A program made the position numbers and the translations under genes. From positions 28,146,501-28,210,500 of the forward strand of contig CM044869.1 in the NCBI GenBank assembly GCA_024500155.1: a stretch of DNA of 64,000 bases, read 5' to 3'. Source of the DNA: Chenopodium formosanum (taxonomy: Eukaryota > Streptophyta > Magnoliopsida > Caryophyllales > Amaranthaceae). A model generated the notes under the pieces. It made no database searches. It was not told where the DNA came from and worked only from the letters and a program-made list of their open reading frames with translations. This document shows, piece by piece, positions 35,769-47,420 of the stretch. Each line of letters opens with the position of its first letter. Positions within the stretch are counted from its first letter, which is position 1.

Positions 35769-36090
35769 AGCGCGCCCGACCGGGCGCGAGAGTAGGGGTC
35801 TATAACGAGGAAATTCGCCCGACTGGGCGCGAGAGCGAGCATTGGAAATTAACAATTCTCGCCCGACCGGGCGAGATCACCCTCCGACCGGGCAAGAGAG
35901 TTGACGAGTACAGTGTTTTCTCTCGCCCGATCGGGCGAGAGGGCTCCCGACCAGGCGCGAGAGTCGAAGTAAAATTAAAAGGGGAGCTCGCCCGATCGGG
36001 CGAGCTGGCGCCCGACCGAGTGCGAAAAGAAGCTAGAACGTGTATTCAGATCGCCCGATCGGGCAATGTGGCGCCCAACCGGGCGAGAAC
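35769..36090. repeat. Cluster of CGCCCGAYCGGGCG palindromes (element B internal)
   Basis: About ten copies or close variants of CGCCCGAYCGGGCG in 320 bp between integrase and the post-pol ORF. Clear ones include GCGCCCGACCGGGCGCG-like near 35772, CTCGCCCGACCGGGCGAG near 35857, CTCGCCCGATCGGGCGAG near 35923 and GCTCGCCCGATCGGGCGAGC near 35986. The same motif recurs in B's LTRs (about 18490-18610 and 39885-39990). The spacers between copies are unrelated in sequence, so this is not a simple tandem repeat. Confidence 0.92.
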
Positions 36091-36345
36091 TTACCCGGAC
36101 TCCTTTCCTCTTTCTTTTTCTTCTTCTTTCTTTTTCCTCCTTCTTTCTTTCCTCCTTATTTCTTATTTCCACCATACTTTTTCTCTCTAAAACCTTAAAT
36201 TCTCTACCTTCTCTCTAAGATCTCTTCTCCAATTCTCACCCAAATTCAAAATTCTTACATATTTCTTCTCCTCTCTTCATCCTCTACATTCCTATACCAA
36301 AATCTCCAAATTCCAAACAAATTTGTCTAAAACCCATATTTGCAA

Positions 36346-37855
36346 ATGACTTCAAAGAGGGCAAGAACGTTGATTGGGAAGAGTTCTTCATCAAACTAAG
36401 ACTATGATCCGGATTTGCAGCTTCCACAGTGGCCAACCATCTGAATCACCACCCAAACACAACGGGAGCGGCTTGAAAAGCTTTATGAGCGTGAGGTAAT
36501 CCCCTATCAGTGGTTACATCGCCCTACTCTTGACTCCCTAAGTTTATATGATTATGTTAGGCGATTCATGAACGATATAGGAATGAGGAAATTTATTGAC
36601 ATGCATTATCCTACGTATTGTGAATTGACCTGTGAATTTTTATCCTCTTTGAATGTTGTAAATAGCAAAAATGGACCAAATTTGCATTTTAGGTTGAACA
36701 ATAGGAATATTAGTTTAACTTATGTGGAATTTTGTAAATTGTTTGATTTGGAATCTGAACTCCCCTACCATTGCCATGAAAACTATAAAATGGAGGATAT
36801 TTATCATGTTCTAACAGTTTACTCGCCCCCCCCCCCCCCCGCCCTCTCAACATGCTAGTGCCCGACCTATTCATCACCCCATTCCTAAAATTTTCCAACG
36901 ATTTTCGGGTGTTTGTTTCCTAGGTAGGAATGAGCCACAAAATGCCCAGACCAACGAACTAGCTGTTATTAGACATTATGTTTTTGGGTACGGTAAATTG
37001 AACATGAGTAGGTTTATCATCCACCAATTGAGTAGGCATGCCATGACTTCTAACAAAGCTAGTACCCCTATCCGATTAGGAGGCCTAGTTACTAGGATAG
37101 CGGTTTTAGTGAGACTAGGGCCCACGGTCTCACTAATTATGGTGGGGATATCTACTTGATCGTTAGGCATCTAGAGGACCTAGGTTGGGTTAGGATGGAT
37201 GACTAAACCCCCTATTTGTGTGTTAGGGTAGGAACGGAGCAACCATTGCCTATTTTTTCCCTTCCTAACCCCAATTTGATCACCTTCCCCCCTGGGCAGG
37301 ACTCTTATACTTATGCTACTTTAGTTGCCCATGCCCAGGGGCATGAATTTCCACCACCTCCACCTCATATGCCTCCACCTCAGCTCGAGCCTATGATGCC
37401 ACCTCCTCCACCTTATATGCCTCCACCTCCCCCTAGGCACGACGAGAGACCGTCTGGGATCTCCAGAGCATAGGGCAGGCCTTAGGCCGTATTGAGGGGA
37501 ACTATGGGGAGATTAGGCAGATAGTCAGTTTCATCGACCAACGTTTGGGTTATATTGAGAAGAACCAGGGTAGGGATTTATACCCTATGTTTGATGACTA
37601 TGCTCGTCGGGGTGCTATTCCCGACGATGCTCTCTACCTTGACTGGTTTCAGGCACCACCCTAGGGATACGTTGATCCCACCACCCATGGTATTTACACA
37701 GACTATTCGGCCTTTCATGGATATGGCCAGGACATTCCTTTTGGGGGGCCTCCGGGGGGGACTTATAACCCTAATTATTTTTGTGGTAGTTCTTCTGGTG
37801 GTGCAGGTGGTAGCGGCGGCGGTTTTGGCTTCCAGGATGATGAGGCGGATGATTA
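36346..37855 (+). pseudogene. Athila post-pol ORF of element B
   Basis: It starts at ATG 36346 (MTSKRARTLIGKSSSS); a stop follows after about 17 codons. The conserved middle contains YQWLHRPTLDSLSLYDYV and, from 36568, GMRKFIDMHYPTYCELTCEF and FVEFC-like segments, matching the Athila ORF1-type domain. The frame shifts by one at a run of 15 C (36826-36840). Downstream are a Pro-rich stretch (37340-37440, PPPPPYMPPPPP) and a Gly/Tyr-rich tail (GGAGGSGGGFGFQDDEADD) ending at 37855. It occupies the position of env in retroviruses, but I see no clear transmembrane segment; its role is unknown. Confidence 0.78.
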
Positions 37856-39532
37856 GCCATGCTAGGCTAGTTCCCGAGCCAATGAGGACATTGTCTGATC
37901 TTGGCTTGGGGGAGATTTTTTTATTTTGGTATATTTCTCTTTCTCTTATTTTTTGGTGCATTTAAGTATAGATTTATTACTTTTTAGTGTAGTTTTATTG
38001 CTTTGATAAAAATGAAAATAATAAAAAAAAATTTAAAAAATTAAAAAAAATACAAAAATACGTTCCAATGAATTGTAAATCATGCTTCCCTGTGCCCGAT
38101 ACTTGAAAATTGTTTTGATTCTTGGTATATGATGATGAGCATTGTGGATACGTTTGCCATGATTTGATATTTGATTGCTTGGACGCCTTATTATGCGTCA
38201 CTTTTGTCCAACTACTTGTGAATATAGTGCTTGACTAGTTGATTTGCTTAGGAACTGTGTGTTAGTTTCTGGTATGTCAATGAATTTGAGTATTGGTATG
38301 CAACTTTGAGTAATGTTTGTATAACTCAATATTATGCACATTGAGGAGGACGAAGGCATTTGTTCTTTAGGTAGCCTTCAGATGATTTTAGATACATTTG
38401 TTCCTTTCTTGATACCCATGTTGTTGCCTTTACTTTTTGTTGTCTATTAGCCACATTACAAGCCGATTTGCCCCATTGGTTACTTGTCCCAACCTTGGCT
38501 TGGGGGAGCTATTAGTGAGTGAGGTGAGGGAGTTTTGTGGTGTGCTTATTATTTGCACAATTTGGGTTGATATGAGGAGTTGATTTTGTTCTTGATTGTA
38601 TTCTATTTTTGATGATCTTGAAAGGTAAATTTCGTTGAGAAAATAAAGTGTGATGATATGAATAAAAAGAAGTTCAAAAAAAAAACATAGAAAAAGAAAA
38701 AAAGTGAACTTCAAAAGATAAAAAAAAGAGCAAATAGAAAAAAAAATTGTTATATGTTCAAATGTTCTAATTGGAGGTTGATCAAAAGATCAAAAGAAAA
38801 AATGGAAGTTGAGTTTCAATGGAAAATAAAGTTTGTTATTCACTCAAGTTTACATTGTTATATCTTTGTGAGTGAATTCGTAAGTGTTGGGATTTGTTTG
38901 TTATGATTGGAGTTGTTTGGTGAATTTTTGGTGGAGTTGTGTTATGTTGGAGATGATATGGTCATTACTTGTTTTTTACCTTGGGTTTTATTAGGATATG
39001 ACTCCCTTGAGCATGGCTTTACTCTCTCATTTTCCCAAATTTATCCTACCTTTTACTCTAGCCTTACATTACAAGCTTTAAAGACCTTCCGACCTTTGTT
39101 CATAGAGTTGTGTGAATGTGAAATTAGTTGTTTATCAATGCAAAGAATGACTTGACATATTCCGAGTCGACTATTAGGTTGAATGCTTATCTTCTTAAAC
39201 AAACGAGTGTTGTGAGTTTGGAGGGCATTGTTCACATGAAGGGGTTAGGATGGACAGCGATCGAGTACATCTTTTACTCTCCATATAAATGAGAGTTGAG
39301 TGTGTGAGCACAAGTCATGAATTGTATATGCTCTTGTGGTTTGCTCTATTTGACAATTGTTGGGGAGGATGAGTGATTGGACGGAGGAGATTTGTTGATG
39401 TTCATGCATGCTTGTTGGATTTGCCTTGAATTGGTTACTCTTGATTTTGATTATTTGGGGTAAGGCATGTTTTATGTAATCATTGATGAGTTTTTTTCTT
39501 AGGGACAAGCAAGGGTTTGGCATGGGGGAGTT
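37856..39532 (+). other. Element B long 3' untranslated region
   Basis: About 1.7 kb without coding signal between the post-pol ORF and the 3' LTR. It contains two internal copies of a polypurine-tract-like motif, TTGGCTTGGGGGAG at 37901-37914 and 38495-38508, before the functional-position copy at 39516-39532. A-rich runs occur at 38010-38060 and 38670-38750. Confidence 0.8.
39516..39532 (+). promoter_or_regulatory. Element B polypurine tract
   Basis: TTTGGCATGGGGGAGTT sits immediately before the 3' LTR start TGATATG at 39533, the position of the primer for second-strand synthesis. Confidence 0.85.
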
Positions 39533-40822
39533 TGATATGTCTATTTTATATAGTGTTTTACCCCTGTCCCTTCGTCGTAATTGGTAGTGTTTTTGGTTCT
39601 TTTGGGCCACTTTTATTACTAATTATTGTTTTCTAGTGATTTCATAGTTTTGGTTGAGTTTTGCAGGGAATTACACATTTGGAGCATTTTCCCGGGATTT
39701 TATGAAGCGACTACGAGCATTGGAGGAGCACGACTGGTGTACAGAGGCAATTGGACTGAGTAGTCAAGCCCCAAGGAGGAAATCCGGATTTAGGCCGAAT
39801 GATCGGGGCCTAATCGAAGTCCAAGGCTTGCCCAAAGTGGGCTAGAGTGCCCAAGATGGCCTTTTCCGGCCAAAAGGGTCTCGCACGAAGGCGCGCCCGA
39901 CCGGGCGGGGTGAAAGAAGCAAGACGCCCGATCTCGCACCCGACCAGGCATGAGAGAAGACCAGAAGAGAAAAGGCGCGCCCGACCGGGCGCGTGTTTTT
40001 AGAAGATAATTAAGCTCGATTTTAGTTCGTTTAAGTTAAGGATGTTCGAGTTTAATATATATACGATTTTGTTAAGTAATTGGAGGACCCTTTTCTCTTG
40101 GCTTTCTCTCTCTACTTAGTTTTCAGATTAGATTTCTCTCATTGTCTCTCTCTACAACTCTACAACCTTGTTCTTAATACAATTCATTATTTTCGTTAAT
40201 TTTGGTAACAATTTCTTCTCTATTATTTTTAGTAATTTAATTTCTTTATCTCATCATGTCTTATTTAATTGCTTTGCTTAGTTTAGATTTAATTATGTGT
40301 GAGTAGTTTTCTTTCTAGGGTTTATGGGGATCCATAAATAATATGAAGGGGTAATTTATTGTTGTTGATTGTCAATGCTTGATTAATTTCCTATTGATTG
40401 ATTTAATGCTATGCAATTAGATTAGGCTTGGTTTAATTGTCTGAGTTATGCAAGATTGATTCGAGATTCGAGAGATAAGAATTGATGTTTAGGCTTAGTT
40501 TCAATATGCGGACTAATTTATAAATGGTTAAGTCGAGATTCGAGAGATGAGATTTAATACCGGTAAATTAACTCTGTGATTGTAATACGTAGCAAAAGCT
40601 CTTTATGATCTGATTAATTGATGCATTGATGCATTGATGATTGATTATTATGTTTTACCCTGGAATATTATTTATTGGTGAACCTATGCCCTATGCTTTT
40701 ATTACTTGATTTCTCCCTATTTATATTTTCCTTAGTTTAATTTTCTTATATCTATAATTTAGTTACTTTATGAATTTAGATTATTTTAATTAATTAGGAA
40801 TAGGAAGATTTGTTTCCCTATG
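39533..40822 (+). repeat. Element B 3' LTR, first part
   Basis: It matches 18156-19450 of the 5' LTR with scattered differences and is cut at CTATG by element C. The palindrome zone at about 39885-39990 holds two clean copies of GCGCGCCCGACCGGGCG and decayed ones, better preserved than in the 5' LTR. Confidence 0.93.
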
Positions 40823-42677
40823 TGTAGGGAATATTTCAAGCATCCCACACTTGAACCCCACTGTGATCATACACTTAAGCATGGTGGTGTCCAAAGGGAA
40901 GGAACCTAGAGTAAAAGAGTCGCCAACAAGTTTTAGGAACTTGTAAACCGTTCACAGGGTGAAGGTTACACCCCTTCCTGATCCATGAGATCGCTAACTC
41001 CAATAGGTCAGGAACCATGACTGGAAGTTCGGGGATGAAGGTACAAATCCAAACTAAAAGAAATTGAACTTGCCCTAAAAATAAGCCTTTACTTTATTCT
41101 ACTGGTATTCATGTGCGCTTTCTCGCTAACATGCAATCAATAGGTTTACCCTAAACCTGTTTAATCTATGTTGGTTGAATTTAATGCACAAACAAAACTA
41201 TTATTGGAGATCACTTGAATTATAATCATATTAACCCTAACACGATTATTAACTATCTTATTAAGCGTGATTACAAGTACAAATTCCCTTAAATCTTGCA
41301 AGAGAGGGCATGATACTAAATATAATAATAATAGCAAGATCCTAGGCATGATACTAACAAGATTAATAACAAATCCTATCATGTCACTAAACATTAAAGA
41401 TCAAATCTTTATTCCTAACATGACACTAACATGATAGAAGAAATAGGAAGCATCATACATGATATTAGAAATTTTAGTTATTACTTTAAACATGATACTA
41501 GAAAGCAATATAACATCCTAACATGATACTAGGAATCAACAAAATAATTTAAGCATGATTTCTATATCAAAAGAATAACAATTAAAGTACTTACTTCAAT
41601 GCCTCATATCTCTTTCTAATAACAAAATACACACGTTAGTAACTTCAAGGAAAATATTAAAATCATACAATTAAATTAAATAATTGAAATAAAGATTTGG
41701 GACCAAACCCTTAGAAATTATCAACCTTTCACGTCTAGGGCGAAGGCAACTTCAAACTTGGCTAGGTGTGTCTAGAACTTGTGAATGTGGAATTTTGAGA
41801 GAGGGAAGGTTTAGAAAAAGAATAGAGAGAGAAAGCTTCCTGCTTTTAGAGAGAATAAGAGATGATTGGTTGTGAATAATTGATGATTATTGATTGTTGA
41901 TGAATGAAAACGGAGGAGATACGACCCCTATTTATAGGAAAAATAACACGGAATCAAATCAAGTCCTATTCGGAATAAAACTAGCAACTGTCGCCAGGCG
42001 ACATACATCAGCGCCAGGCGATAAGCTTAGAGCCAGGCAACAGATGTTAGCGCCAGGCGACAGACTTTGTCGTTTGGCGCTAATGAAAAGATAAAACGCG
42101 CTTTTGTACGGAATACTCTTCTTAATATGATTAAGCAGCAAATTCCGTATCAAGCAGATTAAAATCATATTTTTGCCAAATCACATATTTTGCTCAAAAT
42201 AAAACTCTTTAAAATATAATTATCAATCCTAATCTGATTAGAATTAAAAAGAAACCTTCTAGATATTCTAGAAGATTAAATCAATCCTAATAACCTTAGG
42301 AATAATAATTAATAGGCCCTCCTCTACATGATTAGGCCGCATATAAAAATCATTTCGAGCCCAATTTAATATAATCCATAACTTCCTCATTATTCATCGG
42401 AATTGGGCTTATAATATATATCATTGGAAAGCTCTTTTCGAGCCTAATCCAACTACACATGATTGGACCCTTACCATGGACCAAACCAAATTATACTGGC
42501 TATTTTTCATAAATAGAGTAAGAGAAGAAATATTTTTGAAAACAGAAAGAGAAATATTTTAATAAAAACATCCTCATCACTAGATTTTTCACACTTTCAC
42601 TTTGTTCGATAATCAAATGACATGAAAGGTATTTATCACTGGGTTTGGTTTTGGGGAGACACATTTGGGTGTCTATA
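40823..42677 (-). repeat. Element C left (3') LTR
   Basis: A 1855-bp LTR collinear with 49090-50998. It has a palindrome cluster at about 41988-42085 (GTCGCCAGGCGAC, GCGCCAGGCGACA, GTCGTTTGGCGC). It lacks about 70-90 bp present in the right copy near 49577-49670, an AT-rich CAATAATAATAA stretch. The terminal bases are altered (ends CTATA where CTACA is expected). Confidence 0.92.
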
Positions 42678-42899
42678 GAAGCCTCCAATTTGACTAAGTT
42701 TGGAGAAACACAAGTTTCGAAAACGAAAGTCAAAGTTGCGATAAGGACGGAGAATGATTCAGAACGTTCTGCGGTCCTAAATCACTCTTGTAACGTCGAT
42801 ACCTGCAAACTAGCGTTAGTTAAATAGATAAAAGAGTTAAGAAACGCGTATATTGCACCGTCGAGCACACGTCTCTGGAGTAACCGATTTTGTTTGACG
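42678..42899 (-). other. Element C segment between 3' LTR and tandem repeat
   Basis: On the minus strand AAATTGGAGGCTTC abuts the LTR start and may be a weak polypurine tract. No coding sequence is seen. Confidence 0.5.
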
Positions 42900-43570
42900 A
42901 TCTTCCTCAAGCTAGGGGATATCGCCTGAAGACTGCTACGCTTGCAGCTGCCTTTAATTTTCGCTGTTTTATAACCATCTTCCACATCCTAGGGTACACG
43001 ATCGAAGATAACTTCGCTTGAAGTCACCTCCTGTTTTCTGACAACCTTCCTCATCCTAGGGAACGCCGTCGATGATAACTCTGCTTGAAGCCATCCGCAG
43101 TTGTCTGACAACCTTCCACATCCTAGGGAACATTATCGATCAATGCTGCTGCATCTCGAGCTTTTTTCTTGAATCATGGTGACAACTTTCCCAATCATAG
43201 CGAATGTCGTCGAAGACTGCCCATCTCGTGTCGTTCTTCTCAAATCTAGGTGACAACCTCCACAATCTTAGCGAACGTTGTCGAAGACCGCCCATATCGT
43301 GCCACCTTCTCAAATCTAGGTGACAACCTCCACAATCTTAGTGACGGCGTCGAAGACCGCCCATCTCGTGCCATCTTCTCAAATCTATATGATAATTTCC
43401 ACCATCTTAGCGAAAGCTATCAAAAACTGCTTCATCTCAAATCATTCTTTTCTCGAATCAAATAATAACCTCCTCAATCATGTGAAAGCTATCGACGGTT
43501 GTTTCATCTCGAACCATCCTTCTCAAATCCAAGCAAGAAACTCTTTTAATCTTAAAGCCTCCTATTGAAA
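42900..43570. repeat. About 70-bp tandem repeat in element C 3' region
   Basis: Around eight to nine diverged units of about 70 bp, each with a core like TGACAACCTCCACAATCTTAG, then GTCGAAGACCGCCCATCTCG and CTTCTCAAATCTAGG. Well-kept unit starts are near 43180, 43250, 43320 and 43389. Outer units near 42900-43110 and after 43460 are more diverged. The array sits just inside the 3' LTR. Confidence 0.88.
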
Positions 43571-46301
43571 ACTTCTTCATCTTGAATTTTCAAATCTTCT
43601 TGTCTTTACTTTTAGGAGTAATCAACCTTTCTAGCTTTGGGAAGAACCTTATCTTGAGATTCTCCAAGTCAATCTTAGTAGAAATCTCCATCCTAGGAAT
43701 ATTTTGTGATTACAATCAATCACAAATCTAATTAGTTTTTAAATTCTCTTAATCAATATGCAATCGATAATTTGATTCGTCATCAGGCCGATCATCAATT
43801 ATGACCGTAATCGGGCCGACTACAAATCAATGGTGTCAAAAGTTGTTCATTCGATATGATCGTCATCAGGCTGATCACTTACTGCGATTGTAATCAAGCT
43901 GACAACTAATCATGTCAATTTTCTTATATGGGCTAACTAGCGTACCAAGGAACCCGAAATTACTGCATGAGATCCGCATAAGCTAATATGGAGGCCATGT
44001 ATCTTGTCGTCGCACCCGCGTGCACCAGTGCATACTGTCGCCAATATTTTTCTCTGTGGCAGGCGACGAGCTTTAGCGCCTGACAATAACCTTGTCGTCG
44101 GGCGCTGCAGTCGTTGCTCATCTTGGTCGTTTCCTCAACCAAATCTGCTCAAGTCTTTTACAAATTAAAGCTCCTCATCTTTAATTTATCGATCCATGTA
44201 AGTTTTGCTCAAACTCCTCTTATCTTGGAAGAATTTCACGCGTTTATATTCGCGGTTTTTCGAAAAATCCGGGAATGTTCTTGCTCGCACGCTCTTTGGA
44301 AGTAATATAGCTTCCCATGCCTTGAAACTCTGTCGAAAACCTTATCCTTCAAGATTTTACCAAGTCCAAGTTAATTTCCGTAGAGATTTTTCATCTTGGG
44401 AAATTCGTGATTATGACCAATTACTATTCCAAACGGGGTGCTTGATCAAAATCCGGGTGTGCTAAATTAATCAGGCTGATCGTCAATCTAACTGTGATCA
44501 GGCCGACTCTAGTTTATTTGCTAAGCCATTTGTGTCCTTTTGCGTCAAATCTTTTGTACTTGCATTTATATTTTGGACTATAGGAATTTGCTTATTTTTT
44601 TTAGGGTTGTCCTAAGGCTTAGTGTTGCTTGATTCATTGCATAATTTTTAATGTGTTTTCAACACATATGACTTGTCATGGCTCGACTCAAAGCGTTTTG
44701 ACATACATGACTCGACATGACTCAAGGTATAAACTTAACTTAATGATGACTCATTTCGTGTGACTCGTGTGTGCAAAGTGCCGACTCATGCTGAAAAATA
44801 AAAAAATTTCCATCATTTTTTTGGAGTGTACCGACTTTCTCCCGAAAAAAGAAAGACGCAAAAAGAAGAAGTGAAGTTTTTGAAGGTGCATGTTGAATGA
44901 ACTTAGTCAAGTGTAGGCGTCGACGTTGTATCTCATAGATTTCCACGTTGTAACTCATAGTGCAAGGATTGTAACATCCTAGACTATCGTAGTTGACTCG
45001 ATAGTGAAAGTATTTAGGTAACTTAGGCACGGAGGCTAAGTACTTCATACTTAATGATGCAATGGTGAGTGATTTGGATATGACAAGGAATGCTTCAACG
45101 TTATGCTAAGACTTTATGATAAAAGGTTCCTAAGAGGTTGATTATTTGGTCATGTATGTGTGACGTGTGTGAAAGTGATACTAAAGTTAGGCTGCAAAGG
45201 CTAACGGTATGGAAAAGTATAATTTCAAGAAGAGTCAAATGATGGTGACTCTTAGGCTAGGTAAGCTAATGATATAGGGATCAAGCCCCCAAGTCTAGCT
45301 TCTAAATGGATAGGGATGAGCGTAGGAGATCCCTTGATATGAATTATGAACGTAAATATGAATGCAGTTTTGCAGTTTTATTACGGTCGCATCTCGATGT
45401 GAGGTTGCCTACGTATCCGTTAGGAATCAGGCCGAACGTAGCTCTAGCTGAACCTCGCATAAGTATGTGTATACCTCAAAGAAGTCTTTTAAGGGTTGTA
45501 ACGTGGTTAGGTTAAAGGTGGAAGAAGAAAGGGTAAAGGCTCAAGACCCTAGATAAGCCCCTAAGGAGTGCAACCTTGTTTTTGAGATCTTTATATTTTT
45601 ATGCTTGAGGTTTCCTCACCTTTTAACTCTTTTTCTTTTGTTTATTTTTTGCTCTCTTTATTTTTGCTTTTGCATTTTTTGATAAGCGTGGGCAATCCCG
45701 ATCATGCGGTCTATCACTCACTTGGCATTCATGTTTCTCAGGCACGGTACCAAGCACTGGATAAGAGACGCAATTTGAGACGTGTTCTTATCAAAGATAT
45801 ATTCATATCAAAGACATTGAAACACTTGCCATTTTGTACACTTTTATCATTTTCTATTTTTTGATATTTTTAATCACTCAAGCTTTTATTCTTTAAAAAT
45901 TGCATAGATTGCACGCCATCCCATCCCAAGGTTAGGTAGATGTGGGTTGAAAAAGGAAGGTCTATCGTTAGACGAGGCTTAAAGTGGTTTGTCAAGAAAG
46001 GATTGTATATTTGAAGGGTGAAAGGTAATATGATATGGCTACAAGGGGTGCCTCAAATCATTATTATACCTTGTGCTTAGTTCGACATGGATTTTGTTTT
46101 TCCTTTTTAATGCAATGCGATAATCATGTGCAAGAAAATAAATGCTCATTTTATTAAAAGGTAAAAAGGAAAAAACCTACAAAATAAGATCTAAGGAGAA
46201 TAAAATGTGCCTATGCTAGACTTATTGGGGAAAGGATGAATAAAATAAAAAGGTCACGAAATCTTGTCGTTGAAGCTCGCCTCATGTTTGCGCTCTTATT
46301 A
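43571..46301 (-). other. Element C 3' noncoding region
   Basis: 2.7 kb where autonomous relatives would carry pol. I find no RT, integrase or protease motif on either strand. Features seen are short ATCAGGCCGA-type repeats (43780-43910 and 44470-44510), a palindrome cluster at about 44035-44115, and a short inverted repeat CTACGT...ACGTAG at 45409-45441. ORFs of 60-100 codons have no recognisable similarity. Confidence 0.7.
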
Positions 46302-47420
46302 TCACTCGGTCTTCTTGCTAGCTGGAGGTATGGGAAGCTTGTTATTATCGATCAAGTATTGGATGGCCTCTTTTAGCTTCCAGCAGCTCTCAGTAGTATG
46401 ACCCCTACCTTGATGGTACTTGCAATGTGCATCTGGGTTCCTACTAGGCAATCTCTTCTCAGGTGCCGGATCTTGAATAGGTCCAATGTGAGTAATGAGT
46501 CCCTTGGCATGGAGTTGATCGAAGGCAGTATCATAGCTCATCCCAATAGGAGTGAAATCTATCCTTAGTTGCTTTTTAGACCCTTGATTTTCTATGGCTA
46601 AGACTTTATTGAGATCAAAGGTAGTAACAATGTTACTAGAGTGGGCGTTTTTGGAAGAAGAAGGATTGTCGTTCTTCTTTCCTTTCCAGCCACTGTTGTT
46701 GCTATTGTTAGTAGCTTTTTGCTTTGCGAGGTCATCTTCGATATTAATTCCGATGTCATAGACGGCCTTGAAAGTATTCAAGTTGCTTTGATACTTGAGA
46801 TGTTTAGAATATTTTTGCTGGAGATTCTTTATGAACAATCTCACAGATTCCTTTTCAGTAGGTACTTCAATCATCATAGCAGTGGTTTCCCTCCACTTAT
46901 TAAAGAAAGAAGTAAAACCTTCATTCTCTTTTTGTTTAAGTATCTCAAGTTCCCTATGATCAGTTTCAACTTGAATATTACAATTGTACCTATCAATAAA
47001 AGCATTTACAATGGCATCCCAAGTAGAGGTTTTCTCTTTATCAAGGGAAAAGAACCATTGTCGACAAACTGTTTCGAGTGATAAAGAAAATAGTGTATGA
47101 AAAATTTTCTTATCTATCCCCTTAATGTTCATTATTGTCTCGAACGCTCTTAAATGGAAGTAAGGATTATCTGTTGCCTTGAATCTAGGGATGTCACTGG
47201 CATTGAACTTCTGCGAAAGAAGTTCCTTGTCCACTAAGACCCCTTGTGAGCTAATGCCCTGGAATCTATAGTCATTGGATATTTTGCTCAAGCTTTCTTG
47301 CATGAGCCCCATAAGTTGTTGTCTCACAGGGTCATTGACTTGAAGACCTATACTCTTCATCAATTCAGTTAGGTTGGCCACGTCCTTCTTGAGTTCATTA
47401 ACTTCTTCTTGAGACGCCAT
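46302..47420 (-). CDS. gag: Element C Gag polyprotein, 372 aa, Ty3/gypsy type
   Basis: An uninterrupted minus-strand frame from ATG 47420 to the stop at 46302. The N-terminus has a heptad-like, Leu/Val-rich segment (MASQEEVNELKKDVANLTEL, coiled coil likely). The central retrotransposon gag domain (residues about 95-240) contains FHLRAFETIMNIKGIDKK, WDAIVNAFIDRY and FTSFFNKWRETTAMM. Near the C-terminus CKYHQGRGHTTESCWKLKEA (about residues 330-352) is a zinc-binding-type CX2HX4HX4C segment seen in Tat/Ogre gag. It would assemble particles around element RNA. The start is favoured because upstream sequence is noncoding and the domain lacks nothing at its N-terminus. The open frame contrasts with every other retroelement gene here. 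Confidence 0.9.
   Translation of the reverse strand: MASQEEVNELKKDVANLTELMKSIGLQVNDPVRQQLMGLMQESLSKISNDYRFQGISSQGVLVDKELLSQKFNASDIPRFKATDNPYFHLRAFETIMNIKGIDKKIFHTLFSLSLETVCRQWFFSLDKEKTSTWDAIVNAFIDRYNCNIQVETDHRELEILKQKENEGFTSFFNKWRETTAMMIEVPTEKESVRLFIKNLQQKYSKHLKYQSNLNTFKAVYDIGINIEDDLAKQKATNNSNNSGWKGKKNDNPSSSKNAHSSNIVTTFDLNKVLAIENQGSKKQLRIDFTPIGMSYDTAFDQLHAKGLITHIGPIQDPAPEKRLPSRNPDAHCKYHQGRGHTTESCWKLKEAIQYLIDNNKLPIPPASKKTE

Noticed and set aside
35769..36090. Palindromes with unrelated spacers resembling a CRISPR array
   Set aside because: Spacing is irregular, the repeats are 14-18 bp and variable, and the context is an Athila retrotransposon.
36568..37855. Envelope gene making element B a retrovirus-like element
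   Set aside because: The position fits, but no signal peptide, cleavage site or transmembrane segment is visible. The domain matches the Athila-type ORF of unknown function.
42900..43570. Regular about 70-bp repeats resembling a CRISPR array
   Set aside because: The whole unit is repeated with gradual divergence and there are no unique spacers. It lies in a plant retroelement next to its LTR.
44740..45048. 102-codon minus-strand ORF as a possible second gene in element C
   Set aside because: No recognisable domain. It could not be distinguished from a chance open frame in this noncoding stretch.
46641..47081. 146-codon plus-strand ORF
   Set aside because: It is the antisense shadow of the well-supported element C gag.
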